From NCBI RefSeq assembly GCF_000723885.1, contig NZ_CCDG010000021.1, forward strand, positions 1-64,000: 64,000 nt of DNA, written 5' to 3'. A program made the position numbers and the translations under genes. Position 1 is the stretch's first letter, and each line of letters starts with the position of its first letter. This DNA comes from Paenibacillus camerounensis. Its GTDB lineage: Bacteria; Bacillota; Bacilli; Paenibacillales; Paenibacillaceae. The notes beneath the pieces are model-generated. The model was not told the DNA's origin. It worked only from the letters and a program-made list of their open reading frames with translations, and did not search any database. Below are positions 45,109-54,511 of the stretch, one piece after another.

Positions 45109-46544
45109 TAAAGAAGGGGATGCGCAGACAGATCGTACTGCACTATATTCTTGTAGTCTTTGTAGCGCTTCTCCTGGTCGAGGTTATCTTCCTGCTGGCG
45201 ATCCGGACGTATTATTATGACAGTGTATACAGTAAAATTACGACCAATATCGTCACAGCTGAAGGCTTCGTGAAATTTAAGTTTTCAGGTGAACGGTCGC
45301 CCAACCAGATGCAGCAGGTGCTTGAGCTTTTTGGATTGGAGTATACAGAGCTGGAGGTGCTGTCCACCAGCGGGGATATCCTGGCCAGCTCGACCGGCTT
45401 TCAGCCTGACCGTACCATTACGACAAGTGATGTACCGGAGGCGGTAGGCGGCAGCATCGGTAAATGGATTGGCAGACAGGCAGGTACGAATGAAAGCGTG
45501 ATGGCAGTCTCCAAGCTGATTCAGGTGAACACCCGTGACAAGTATGTAATCCGTTATCTTACCTCCATGGAGCGGATAGACAAGGATCTGCTTAACCTCA
45601 CCCTCGTATCCATCGGTATCGGTGCGGCTGTTATGGTGATCGTTGTCCTGTTCAGCTTCGGTCTGGCGAACTCGATCGTCAAGCCGCTGAACAATATTAC
45701 CGCGGTCTCAGCGCAGATGGCGAAGGGCAGGTTCAACGCCCGGATTAAGGGAGATTACAAATATGAAATCGGCGATCTGGCAACTACGCTCAATTACATG
45801 GCAGATGAGATCATCCGCAGCAATCAGATCAAGGATGACTTTATTTCCTCTATCTCCCACGAGCTGCGGACTCCGCTGACCAGCATCAAGGGCTGGAGCG
45901 AGACGCTGATTTCAGGCGGATACGATCCGGAGGAGACGAAGCTCGGCATGGGAATCATCTCTAAGGAAAGTGACCGTCTGATCGGGCTGGTGGAGGAAAT
46001 CCTGGACTTCTCCAAGCTGCAGCAGAATGAAATGAAGCTGTCCATTGTATTGACAGACATCAGAGTAGTGCTGCAGGAGACGATTCTGAACATTTGGGCC
46101 AAGGCAGAGAAGAAGCGGATTCACCTGGTGCTGGAATGTGAGGATTCCGTCTACATCAAGGGTGATCCCAACCGGCTCAAGCAGGTATTTCTTAATCTTG
46201 TGGACAATGCCGTCAAATTTTCTCCGGAGGATTCCAGCATCGTCCTGTCCGCACAGCGTTTGTCGGGATCAGAGATGGCTGTTATAGTCAGAGACAGCGG
46301 GATCGGAATCAGCGAGGCCCATCTCTCCAGAGTGCGGGACCGGTTCTTCCAGGTGGATGCCTTGAACGGCGGAACCGGTCTGGGGCTGGCAATTTCCCAG
46401 CAGATTGTTGAGCTGCATCAAGGTAAGCTGGAGATGGACAGCGAGCTCGGCAAAGGCACACAGGTAACGGTAATTCTGCCGCTGACCGATGAGCGTCCGC
46501 CGGCCCCAGAGCAGCCGCATAGCGTAGATGATTACGAATTATAG
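45105..46544 (+). CDS. Membrane histidine kinase with HAMP domain
   Basis: This 479-residue kinase has TM1 (about 10-32), a short extracellular sensor (about 33-165), TM2 (about 168-190), HAMP ('PLNNITAVSAQMAKGRFNARI'), a HisKA site with phospho-His in 'SSISHELRTPLTSIKGW', and the ATPase boxes 'LVDNAVKFSP', 'VRDSGIGIS' and 'GTGLGLAISQQIV'. It partners with the regulator before it. The sensor domain is small and could read the lipoprotein made from the same operon. A terminator follows, shared with glgC. Confidence 0.93.
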   Translation: MIKKGMRRQIVLHYILVVFVALLLVEVIFLLAIRTYYYDSVYSKITTNIVTAEGFVKFKFSGERSPNQMQQVLELFGLEYTELEVLSTSGDILASSTGFQPDRTITTSDVPEAVGGSIGKWIGRQAGTNESVMAVSKLIQVNTRDKYVIRYLTSMERIDKDLLNLTLVSIGIGAAVMVIVVLFSFGLANSIVKPLNNITAVSAQMAKGRFNARIKGDYKYEIGDLATTLNYMADEIIRSNQIKDDFISSISHELRTPLTSIKGWSETLISGGYDPEETKLGMGIISKESDRLIGLVEEILDFSKLQQNEMKLSIVLTDIRVVLQETILNIWAKAEKKRIHLVLECEDSVYIKGDPNRLKQVFLNLVDNAVKFSPEDSSIVLSAQRLSGSEMAVIVRDSGIGISEAHLSRVRDRFFQVDALNGGTGLGLAISQQIVELHQGKLEMDSELGKGTQVTVILPLTDERPPAPEQPHSVDDYEL

Positions 46545-46577
46545 AATGCAGGCAGCAAATAGTAATGAAGGCATATA

Positions 46578-46624
46578 AAGAGGGCAGCAACAGGGTCTGG
46601 ATGACCCTTATTGCTGCCCTTTTA
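46578..46624. terminator. Bidirectional terminator between the kinase gene and glgC
   Basis: Perfect 10-bp stem AGGGCAGCAA/TTGCTGCCCT (46581-46590 with 46611-46620), inner AGGGT/ACCCT pairing, T's on the right and A's on the left. Confidence 0.8.
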
Positions 46625-46654
46625 TATTACGTGGTGTATGATGGACAATGAGGC

Positions 46655-47878
46655 TTAAGAGGGAAGACCTTCAGCACGCAGTCTGCCGGTTTTCTCATAA
46701 ACTTCCTGCAGCAGGCGTGAAGGCTGGGTCCGGATAACCGGCTTAGCAGCCACAATCTCATTAGGGCCGACCACAACAATATTGTCAGGGCTGCCTTTGA
46801 TGACGGCTCCGTCCTTTATGACGGCTCCTTCACCGATAATGGCATTCTCAATCAGGACACCGCGCCCGATATGAACACCCGGCATTACAATGCTGTGATG
46901 GACTCTGCTGAGCTTGCCGATTTCTACGCCGCCAAAGATTACTGAGCGCTGCAGGCTGCCTTCGAGCAGGCAGGTCTCATTAACGAGGCAGTCGTCAGAA
47001 TGTGCAGGAATACGTGATTTTACAGCTGAAGGCTTATTCCGGCGTGCCCGGCTGTACATCGGCCACTGAGCGTTATCCAGCTTGAAGCCGTTGTCTGCCT
47101 GCAGCAGATCCATGTGCGCTTCCCAGAGGCTGTCAACCGTACCTACATCTCTCCAGTAGCCCTGGAAGCGGTACGCGAACAGATCGTCATTGTTGCCAAG
47201 CATCGCCGGGATCACATCCTTGCCGAAATCATGGCTGGAGGAAGGGTCTGCCGCATCACGCAGCAAATGGTCCTTTAGGTAAGCCCATTCGAACAGATAG
47301 ATACCCATCGACGCCAGATTGCTCTCGGGCACTTTAGGTTTTTCGGCGAACTCAGAAATTTTCAGCTCGTCGTTAACATTCATCACGCCAAAACGGCTCG
47401 CCTCATCCCAAGGCACCTCCATGACCGAAATCGTCGCCTTGGCGGATTTGCTGATATGATAATCCAGCATTTTGCGGTAATTCATATGGTAGATATGATC
47501 GGCAGAGAGGATCAGCACATGCTCCGGATTTTGGCTGTCAATAAAATCGATGTTCTTATAGATGGCATCAGCTGTTCCGGTGTAAGTGTCGCGTCCGTCC
47601 ACACCGGATGGCAGCAGTCTGACACCCTGATCAGGTCTAGCGTGCAGCCCCCATGGCTCCCCTGAACCAATATGCTGATGTAAAGAGTTAGCTTCATACT
47701 GCGTCAGTACACCTACAGTATCAATACTTGAATTTACACAGTTGCTGAGGGGAAAGTCAATGATTCTATACTGTCCTCCGAAAGGGACTGCAGGTTTAGC
47801 CATCGTGGTGGTTAAGGGGGCCAGTCTGCGGCCTTCCCCGCCAGCCAGCAGCATGGCGACACATTCTTTTTTACTCAT
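46655..47878 (-). CDS. glgC: Glucose-1-phosphate adenylyltransferase (ADP-glucose pyrophosphorylase)
   Basis: GlgC makes ADP-glucose, the glucosyl donor for glycogen. The 407-residue protein has '[28 protein letters not shown]', the substrate region '[13 protein letters not shown]', '[10 protein letters not shown]' and a left-handed beta-helix C-terminus ('VIFGGVEIG...[26 protein letters not shown]'). The start follows GGGAGGG on the minus strand. It is divergent from glgBA. In Bacillus a separate glgD helps; none is adjacent here. Confidence 0.94.
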   Translation of the reverse strand: MSKKECVAMLLAGGEGRRLAPLTTTMAKPAVPFGGQYRIIDFPLSNCVNSSIDTVGVLTQYEANSLHQHIGSGEPWGLHARPDQGVRLLPSGVDGRDTYTGTADAIYKNIDFIDSQNPEHVLILSADHIYHMNYRKMLDYHISKSAKATISVMEVPWDEASRFGVMNVNDELKISEFAEKPKVPESNLASMGIYLFEWAYLKDHLLRDAADPSSSHDFGKDVIPAMLGNNDDLFAYRFQGYWRDVGTVDSLWEAHMDLLQADNGFKLDNAQWPMYSRARRNKPSAVKSRIPAHSDDCLVNETCLLEGSLQRSVIFGGVEIGKLSRVHHSIVMPGVHIGRGVLIENAIIGEGAVIKDGAVIKGSPDNIVVVGPNEIVAAKPVIRTQPSRLLQEVYEKTGRLRAEGLPS

Positions 47879-47927
47879 TTGTTATCCCTCCCGTTTTTTT
47901 GTCAATGCTTGTAATATAAACTCCCAA

Positions 47928-47937
47928 CAAGCGCTTG
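47928..47937. promoter_or_regulatory. Palindrome in the glgC/glgB divergent region, cre-like
   Basis: CAAGCGCTTG at 47928-47937 is a perfect 10-bp palindrome around AAGCGCTT, as found in many LacI/CcpA-type operators, but flanking bases do not match the full cre consensus. It lies about 50 bp before the glgC start. A regulatory role is inference. Confidence 0.3.
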
Positions 47938-48095
47938 AAACGACATAAGTGAAATATATTGATGTCCTGCTGTAAACATTACAATTTTATTTTCTTAGTT
48001 CAGAAAAACCTGTTTTTTCCTTAAAACACATTTTCAAATGCAGGACATTCGGGTAATGTTATAGGTGCATCTTATATAAAAAAGGTGGTGATGAT

Positions 48096-50024
48096 TTGCC
48101 TGACATACCAAAAACAGTAAACCTCCCGTCAACTGAAGATATTTATCTGTTCCATGAGGGCACAAATTACCGCAGCTATACGATGCTGGGCGCGCACATT
48201 GCCGCTGAAGACGGGATGAAGGGCGTACGCTTTACCGTGTGGGCTCCTCATGCGACATATGTAGGACTGGCTGGTAATCATAATGCCTGGGACGGAACAC
48301 TAGAAGAGGACTCGTTCATTAAGATACCCGATTCAGGATTTTGGAGTCGTTTTTTTCCGGGAATGGAGCCGGGAACTTTTTACAAATACAGGATTATCGC
48401 AGCTGACGGCGAAAGCTTCCTGAAGGCAGATCCCTTTGCCTTTAAATCCGAAGTAAGGCCGGCTACGGCGTCGGTGGTTACGGATCTTAGCGGCTACCAG
48501 TGGGGAGACAACCAGTGGAGACGCAGGAACAAAGCTCCTTATAACGGACCGATGAATATTTATGAAATGCATTTCGGCACCTGGAAGCAGAAGGAAGACG
48601 GCGAATTCTATACTTATAAGGAAATGGCCGGTCTGCTGATTCCCTATTTGGTGGAGATGAGCTATACACATGTTGAATTTATGCCGCTTGCCGAGCATCC
48701 TTATGATTTGTCCTGGGGTTATCAGGGGACAGGCTATTTTGCCGCCACCAGCCGCTACGGTGAACCCCAGGAGCTGATGTATCTGATTGACCAGCTGCAC
48801 CAAGCCGGCATCAGCGTCATTCTGGACTGGGTACCGGCGCATTTTGCCAAGGATGCACACGGGCTAAGGATGTTTGACGGATCGCCGCTGTATGAATATG
48901 CCGATCCGCTGCTGGCCGAAAAGCCCGGCTGGGGCACGTTGTCCTTTGATTTCAGCAAACCGGAAATTTTCTCTTTCCTTATCTCCAATGCGCTCTTCTG
49001 GTACGACGTATACCACATTGACGGTATGAGAGTGGATGCGGTAACCAGCATGCTGCGTCTTGATTTCGAGAAGCAGAGCCACCAGTACAGACGCAACGTT
49101 AACGGAGGGCTGGAGAATCTGGAGGCGATCCGGTTTATCCAGCAGCTGAACAAGACGATTTTTCATTACTATCCAAAAGCATTGATGATGGCTGAGGAAT
49201 CCAGCGCCTGGCCTGGAGTCACTGCTCCGGCGCACGAAGGCGGGCTGGGATTCAACTATAAATGGAATATGGGCTGGATGAATGACACCTTAGGTTACAT
49301 AGAACATGATTTCGGGGGTCGTCCCTATCATCATAATTTGTTGACCTTTCCGATTGCCTATGCTTATGCTGAGAACTACACGCTGCCTTTATCCCACGAC
49401 GAGGTTGTACACGGCAAAAAATCGCTGCTGGACAAAATGCCAGGCACCTACGAGCAGAAGTTCGCAGGCCTGCGGCTGCTGCTGGGCTATCAGATCTCCC
49501 ATCCCGGTAAAAAGCTGCTGTTCATGGGCGGTGAATTCGGGCAGTTTATCGAGTGGAAGGATCAGGATCAGCTGGACTGGCTGCTGCTGGATTATGAGGC
49601 TCACCGCCGGATGCTGGCCTATACAGCTGCGCTTAATAAGCTCTATGTAACCGAGAAGGCGATGTGGGAGCTGGACCATGATTTGGAGGGCTATCAGTGG
49701 ATTTATGCGGACGATAACCATCAGAGTGTGCTTTCGTACATCCGCAGAGGCAAAAAGCCGGTGGATACACTGGTTATTATTGCTAATTTTCAGCCGGTGG
49801 AACGGAAAAATTACCGGATAGGCGTTCCGCGTCCTGGCACGTATGAAGAGATTTTCAGCTCGGAGACGGCTGAATTCGGCGGTTCAGGTTATCATAACGG
49901 GCCAATGAAGAGCTCGAAGAAAGAATGGCATAACCAGGTGAACAGCCTGGAGCTGACAATTCCGCCGTTAAGCTTTTTGGTGCTAAAGAAGGCTGGACGC
50001 AAGCCTAAAGCCGTTTTGGAATAG
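48096..50024 (+). CDS. glgB: Glycogen branching enzyme
   Basis: This 642-residue GH13 enzyme adds alpha-1,6 branches to glycogen. It has an N-terminal CBM48 domain ('VRFTVWAPHATYVGLAGNHNAWDG') and the catalytic residues D314 (GMRVDAV), E367 (AEE) and D435 (SHDEVVH), whose spacing equals that of E. coli GlgB (53 and 68 residues). 'DWVPAHFAKDAHGL' is region I. TTG 48096 follows AAGGTGGTG. It is the first of glgB-glgA. Confidence 0.95.
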   Translation: MPDIPKTVNLPSTEDIYLFHEGTNYRSYTMLGAHIAAEDGMKGVRFTVWAPHATYVGLAGNHNAWDGTLEEDSFIKIPDSGFWSRFFPGMEPGTFYKYRIIAADGESFLKADPFAFKSEVRPATASVVTDLSGYQWGDNQWRRRNKAPYNGPMNIYEMHFGTWKQKEDGEFYTYKEMAGLLIPYLVEMSYTHVEFMPLAEHPYDLSWGYQGTGYFAATSRYGEPQELMYLIDQLHQAGISVILDWVPAHFAKDAHGLRMFDGSPLYEYADPLLAEKPGWGTLSFDFSKPEIFSFLISNALFWYDVYHIDGMRVDAVTSMLRLDFEKQSHQYRRNVNGGLENLEAIRFIQQLNKTIFHYYPKALMMAEESSAWPGVTAPAHEGGLGFNYKWNMGWMNDTLGYIEHDFGGRPYHHNLLTFPIAYAYAENYTLPLSHDEVVHGKKSLLDKMPGTYEQKFAGLRLLLGYQISHPGKKLLFMGGEFGQFIEWKDQDQLDWLLLDYEAHRRMLAYTAALNKLYVTEKAMWELDHDLEGYQWIYADDNHQSVLSYIRRGKKPVDTLVIIANFQPVERKNYRIGVPRPGTYEEIFSSETAEFGGSGYHNGPMKSSKKEWHNQVNSLELTIPPLSFLVLKKAGRKPKAVLE

Positions 50025-50056
50025 AGAATCCGTACATTTTAAAGGGGGAAATCTGC

Positions 50057-51481
50057 ATGAAATTATTATTTGCTGCTGCTGAAGCCCATCCGTTTGTCAA
50101 AACGGGAGGCCTGGCTGATGTCATTGGAGCTTTGCCCAAAGCACTGAAAGGTGCGGGAGTGGATGTACGGGTGATTTTGCCCAAATATAAAGGAATTCCG
50201 GAAGTATACACAGCTCAGATGGAGCATGTGGCCGTAGTGGATGTGCCGGTTGGCTGGCGCAGCCAGTATTGCGGGATTGAACGCATAATATTCGAAGGGA
50301 TTCCGGTCTATTTTATCGACAACGAGTATTATTTCGGCAGGGACGGCATTTACGGGTATATGGATGACGGCGAACGCTTTGCCTTCTATAACCGGGCTGT
50401 GCTGGAATGCCTGCCGGCCATTGATTTTCAACCGGATGTGCTGCACTGCCATGACTGGCATGCGGCGGTTATTCCAATGCTGCTGAAGGCACATTACCGT
50501 CACCTGGAATTCTATAGCGGAATGCGCACTGTGTTCACCATTCATAACCTGCTGTACCAGGGTGTGTTCCCGTATTCTGTGCTCGGGGAGCTGCTCGGCC
50601 TGGATCACAGCTATTACGACAGTGTTGAATACTACGGTAACATCAATTACATGAAGGCCGGGATTGTGCACAGTGATCATGTCACTACCGTCAGTCCGAC
50701 CTATGCCGAGGAAATCCGCACACCATATTACGGCTATGGGCTTGACGGGCTGCTGAACCACCGGGCTGAGAGTCTGAGCGGGATTGTTAACGGAATCGAT
50801 ACTAAGAGCTATAACCCTAATACGGACAGTAAGATCTTTACGAAATACCGTTCGAATCTGGCCAAAAAAGCGGAAAATAAGCTCGGTCTGCAGCAGGAGC
50901 TTGGGTTGCCGGTCGCACCTTACATCCCTATGGTAGCAATGGTTACCCGTCTGGTGGACTCCAAAGGCCTGGATTTGCTGACCCGGGTGCTCGACGAAAT
51001 CCTGTACTACGACGATATTCAGTTCGTTCTTCTTGGTACAGGGGATGAAACGTATGAGCGCTGGTTCCGGGAAGCGGCATGGCGTTATCCGACCAAGCTG
51101 TCCTCACAAATTCTGTTCAATGATGCATTATCCCGTAAAATATATGCGGCCAGCGACATCTTCCTGATGCCGTCCAAATTCGAGCCGTGCGGCATCAGCC
51201 AGCTGCTGGCGTTACGTTATGGCAGTATTCCGGTTGTGCGCGAGACAGGCGGGCTGAACGATACCGTCCAGTCCTATGTTGAAGAGACGGGGCAGGGGAA
51301 CGGCTTCACCTTTAAGGATTATAACGCCCATGATATGATGTTCACCCTCCGCCGGGCCGTCTCCCTCTATCACAAGCCGGAGCACTGGAAAAAGGTTACT
51401 AAGAACGCCTTCGCCGGTGATTACAGCTGGAACGTCTCAGCCCAGCAGTACATTGATATTTACAATAAAATAAGTGAATAA
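50057..51481 (+). CDS. glgA: Glycogen synthase (ADP-glucose type)
   Basis: This 474-residue GT5 enzyme extends glycogen chains from ADP-glucose. It has the donor-binding motif K15-T-G-G-L-A-D-V, 'HCHDWHAAVIPMLLKAHY', and the C-terminal 'MPSKFEPCGISQLLALRYGSIPVVRETGGLNDTV' family signature with catalytic Glu (outlined). The ATG follows AAAGGGGGAA 33 bp after glgB. A strong terminator ends the pair. Phosphorylase (glgP) is not in the window. Confidence 0.96.
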   Translation: MKLLFAAAEAHPFVKTGGLADVIGALPKALKGAGVDVRVILPKYKGIPEVYTAQMEHVAVVDVPVGWRSQYCGIERIIFEGIPVYFIDNEYYFGRDGIYGYMDDGERFAFYNRAVLECLPAIDFQPDVLHCHDWHAAVIPMLLKAHYRHLEFYSGMRTVFTIHNLLYQGVFPYSVLGELLGLDHSYYDSVEYYGNINYMKAGIVHSDHVTTVSPTYAEEIRTPYYGYGLDGLLNHRAESLSGIVNGIDTKSYNPNTDSKIFTKYRSNLAKKAENKLGLQQELGLPVAPYIPMVAMVTRLVDSKGLDLLTRVLDEILYYDDIQFVLLGTGDETYERWFREAAWRYPTKLSSQILFNDALSRKIYAASDIFLMPSKFEPCGISQLLALRYGSIPVVRETGGLNDTVQSYVEETGQGNGFTFKDYNAHDMMFTLRRAVSLYHKPEHWKKVTKNAFAGDYSWNVSAQQYIDIYNKISE

Positions 51482-51519
51482 TGGCTGACCGTGCATCCTT
51501 GTCCGGTTGTGCACACAAC

Positions 51520-51563
51520 AAACACTCCGCAAAGATTAGACTTTGCGGAGTGTTTTGGTTTTT
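51520..51563 (+). terminator. glgBA terminator
   Basis: Perfect 15-bp stem AAACACTCCGCAAAG/CTTTGCGGAGTGTTT (51520-51534 with 51541-51555), 6-nt loop, then TGGTTTTTG. Confidence 0.9.
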
Positions 51564-51729
51564 GAGTAAGGAGTTGAAGCATCTGGATTAAATAGAAGGG
51601 TGATAGTGGTAGTGAAGGGGGGAGTTAATGGAGGGATTGAAATGGAAAGTCCTTTTTAGGCGGTTGTCTTAGTGTTAATTGGGTGTGATAAAGGGAATAA
51701 GCACATTAATGGGAAAAGTCCCTTTATTA

Positions 51730-51933
51730 TTAGCATCTTTTAAGATCGACGGGCGAATCAAGGGCAAAAATGTCCTTGATTTCAGCCTAAACGGTGAAAT
51801 GGGCGAAATGAAGGGTATAAATGCCTTTGAATTCAGCTTGAACGGTGAAATGGGCGAAATGAAGGGCATAATTGCCTTTGAATTCAGCCTAAACGGTGAA
51901 ATGGGCGAAATGAGAGGCATTTTTGCCTTTAAT
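51730..51933. repeat. 51-bp tandem repeat, three good copies plus one decayed
   Basis: Copies start at 51781, 51832 and 51883 with exact 51-bp spacing (core: TTCAGC-YTRAACGGTGAAATGG... GGGCGAAATGAAGGG...); a decayed copy covers 51730-51780. Since 51 is a multiple of three, both strands stay open. Plus-strand reading gives 17-residue units (LNGEMGEMKG); minus-strand reading gives 'PFISPISPF' units. Neither has a convincing start or family, so I treat the array as an intergenic minisatellite and not as a gene. Confidence 0.8.
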
Positions 51934-51955
51934 TATCTAGCCCAACCGGGTAACT

Positions 51956-52110
51956 AACATTATCCAGTAACCAACCACCAGCCCGCCTCAACCCAACATT
52001 ATCCAGTAACCATCCACCACCAGCCCGCTCGAACCCACCATCAGCCAGTAACCAGCCACCATCCCGCCCCAATCCATCCATCAGCCTGTCAACAAACACA
52101 CCCGCCCACC
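51956..52110. repeat. Second tandem repeat, 39/42/39-bp units, degenerate
   Basis: Units start at 51956, 51995, 52037 and about 52076, with spacing 39, 42 and 39 bp; the core is AACATTATCCAGTAACCA(A/T)CCACCA...GCCCGC, which is C-rich and G-poor on the plus strand. On the minus strand they read 'GGWLLDNVGLRRA' repeats in an open frame starting 8 bp after the DUF4334-type gene's stop. The third and fourth copies are diverged. Nothing else was seen between 51564 and 52139. Confidence 0.7.
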
Positions 52111-52139
52111 CGGCGCTGTACATCATCGCCACGGACCAC

Positions 52140-52691
52140 CTAACTCGTCACCCTCTGCAAAATAAAAAAGTAGCCCAGCTCCTGCTGGCTTTTGGAATCC
52201 ATTACGCCAAGCAGCGTATCTGCATCAATCCGCCGAAAATGGTCAATGATCGCCTTCTGGTCGTAGACCATGGAGGCACTGACCTTACCGCGGTATTCAA
52301 TCATCCGCAGCCGGGCTTTACTGGAACGGGTTCGGATGAAGGGTGAGACCAAAGCGAAGAGCGGCCCGACTATCCGCTGCGGGATAAGCTGAAAGGGCAG
52401 GTTAAGCGGAATGAACCCGGGATTTGCGGTAAACAGCCTGCCGTTTTTCTTTTTGAAAATTAGCGGGTGGACCGTCTCGGCATCCTGGAATCCTTTACCG
52501 TACCAGCCCGTCAAACTAAGAAGACCATCCATGGGATGTCCTGAGGTTAGCTCACTACCGCACCAATTGCCCCATAACTGCTCCATTTCTGCAGGCTCAA
52601 GCTGATCAAACCAGCTGAATGCTTCCTCCTGGGTCAGCTGGCCTTTTTGTATGAATAGCTCATGTATATCGTTTGCGCTAACAGGTGACAC
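52140..52691 (-). CDS. GXWXG/DUF4334-type protein
   Basis: The 183-residue protein has the N-terminal GXWXG-like motif ('LWGNWCGSELTSGHPMDGLL') followed by a C-terminal DUF4334-like beta region ('LRMIEYRGKVSASMVYDQKAIIDHFRRIDADTLLGVMD'). Both domains occur together in a family of unknown function, often in Gram-positives. No signal peptide. It may share a transcript with the GH13 gene upstream on the same strand (46-bp gap). GGGGGAG precedes the ATG on the minus strand. Confidence 0.75.
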   Translation of the reverse strand: MSPVSANDIHELFIQKGQLTQEEAFSWFDQLEPAEMEQLWGNWCGSELTSGHPMDGLLSLTGWYGKGFQDAETVHPLIFKKKNGRLFTANPGFIPLNLPFQLIPQRIVGPLFALVSPFIRTRSSKARLRMIEYRGKVSASMVYDQKAIIDHFRRIDADTLLGVMDSKSQQELGYFFILQRVTS

Positions 52692-52737
52692 AGCTGCTCC
52701 CCCTGATGAAATAATACTAAGGTAAATGAATTATAGT

Positions 52738-54495
52738 TTAGACTGTATACTGCTCCAGATTTCTTTTCAGAATGCGGTATCCGTACGGATCAAGCGAGAT
52801 ATTCATCATTCCATTATCCGGGATAACCTGCTCGCCGGTCAGCGCATCCAGCCAGTCGTCGGTCTCCATCGGATGGCTGAGTATGCGGGGCACCGGAGAA
52901 TTGTTCATCCAGACTGTAAAATGAATAAGCTCGTCGGCCCGTTCATACACAATGCAGGGATCGTTCTCGCAGGCCTGGAGGATGCGGAAACGTCCCTCAC
53001 GCAGCGCTTTGTGCTGCTTACGCAGCGCAATCATCATCCGGTAGAAATCATACAGCTCCCGGTCCTGCTTCTCCACATCCCATTCCATACATTTACGGCA
53101 GTCAGGGTCTTCATGGCCGGTTAAGCCGATCTCGTCACCGTAATAAATGCAGGGTGTCCCCATGAATGTAAAAAGAAACACAACCGCGAGCTTGAGCCGC
53201 CGTTTATCTTCACCGACTACCGTCAAAAGGCGGGGCGTGTCATGGCTGCCTAGCAGATTGAACACAACTTCGTTCGTCTGCTGCGGGTACCTCATTAGCA
53301 GGCTGCCGATTCGGTGACCAAAGGTAATTCCGTCCATGCCGCCGTTGAAGAATTCCAGCACGGTACCGGAAAAGGGATAATTCATAACGGAGTCGAACTG
53401 GTCGCCCAGCAGCCAGGTGAGGGAGTCGCTCCATACCTCGCCTACGATGTAGGCATCCGGATTGGCAGCCTTTACGACCTTGCGGAAATCACGCCAGAAA
53501 TGATGATCCACCTCATTCGCCACGTCCAGCCGCCAGCCGTCCACCTTAATCTCCTTAATCCAGTATTCCGCTACTTCAAGCAGATAGTTTTTGACTTCGC
53601 GGTTTGCGGTATTGAACTTCGGCATATTGCCAAAAAAGCCGAAAGTGTCATACGACGGAATACCGTCGACAATTTCAGCCGGGAAGCTGTTCATGTGGAA
53701 CCAGTCTTTGTAAACAGAGTACTCTCCTTTTTCCAGAACGTCCTGGAACGGGGGGAACTGGTCACTGCAATGGTTGAACACAGCATCGAGCATTACACGG
53801 ATACCGCGGCTGTGGCACTCTTTAACGACCTGCTTCAGCAGCTCATTGTCGCCGAAATGCGGATCAACTTTTTTATAATCTACAATGTCATATTTATGGT
53901 TGGAGGGGGAGACGAACAGCGGCGTGAAATAAACGGCATTTATACCGAGCTCGTGCAGATCATCCAGATGGTCCAGCACACCCTGCAGGTCCCCGCCAAA
54001 AAAATTGTGGTACGCCGGCTTGCCGCCCCAAATCTCCGTACCTTCCGGATCGTTGGAGGCATCACCATTTGCGAAACGCTCCGTCATAATCTGATAGAAT
54101 ACAGCGTCCTTGGCCCATTTGGGCACCTGGAACAGGTCAATCTGATGAATATAAGGAAACTCATAGAAATGGGCCGGCGGATGCGGACATTCCGAACGTA
54201 TGCTGTTGTCCAGCAGGTACACATTATCCGTCCCTTTACTGACACGAAAGGTGTAGCTGAGGCGCTTATATTTGGGCCTGACGGCGCACTCCCAATAATC
54301 GAATTTATCGTCCGAAGCTGCTTTGTCCATCATAATTTCGTAACAAGTATGCTCCCAGTCATATTTGTCCCCGGTAAGGGCTGTAACACAGTCCACATCA
54401 TCCCTTTTGGTGCGTACACGCAGATGTATAGTCTTGGCATCGTAAGCATAGGCCCACTTATCGCGGGGCACATGGTACATAGCTTCCAAAAGCAT
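52738..54495 (-). CDS. GH13 alpha-glycosidase (neopullulanase/cyclomaltodextrinase type)
   Basis: This 585-residue cytosolic enzyme hydrolyses maltodextrins, cyclodextrins or pullulan. It has an N-terminal CBM34-like domain (about 1-120), the barrel with 'DAVFNHCSDQF', nucleophile Asp in 'GWRLDVANE', acid Glu in 'IVGEVWSD' and 'LLGSHDTPR', and a C-terminal beta domain. Length fits the neopullulanase group. The start ATG (54493-54495) follows AGGAGGTG. The leader contains four 62-bp repeats. It may work with the neighbouring glycogen genes in glucan breakdown; exact substrate inferred from the family. Confidence 0.9.
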   Translation of the reverse strand: MLLEAMYHVPRDKWAYAYDAKTIHLRVRTKRDDVDCVTALTGDKYDWEHTCYEIMMDKAASDDKFDYWECAVRPKYKRLSYTFRVSKGTDNVYLLDNSIRSECPHPPAHFYEFPYIHQIDLFQVPKWAKDAVFYQIMTERFANGDASNDPEGTEIWGGKPAYHNFFGGDLQGVLDHLDDLHELGINAVYFTPLFVSPSNHKYDIVDYKKVDPHFGDNELLKQVVKECHSRGIRVMLDAVFNHCSDQFPPFQDVLEKGEYSVYKDWFHMNSFPAEIVDGIPSYDTFGFFGNMPKFNTANREVKNYLLEVAEYWIKEIKVDGWRLDVANEVDHHFWRDFRKVVKAANPDAYIVGEVWSDSLTWLLGDQFDSVMNYPFSGTVLEFFNGGMDGITFGHRIGSLLMRYPQQTNEVVFNLLGSHDTPRLLTVVGEDKRRLKLAVVFLFTFMGTPCIYYGDEIGLTGHEDPDCRKCMEWDVEKQDRELYDFYRMMIALRKQHKALREGRFRILQACENDPCIVYERADELIHFTVWMNNSPVPRILSHPMETDDWLDALTGEQVIPDNGMMNISLDPYGYRILKRNLEQYTV

Positions 54496-54511
54496 GAAAG
54501 CACCTCCTAAA

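Noticed and set aside
42371..46544. A BceAB-type detoxification module (ATPase plus two-component system)
   Set aside because: There is no BceB-type permease, and the kinase has a real extracellular sensor and HAMP domain, unlike Bce-type kinases.
51675..51957. Open frames on both strands across the 51-bp repeats
   Set aside because: The unit length is a multiple of three, so open frames are expected by construction. No start context, domain or neighbour supports a gene.
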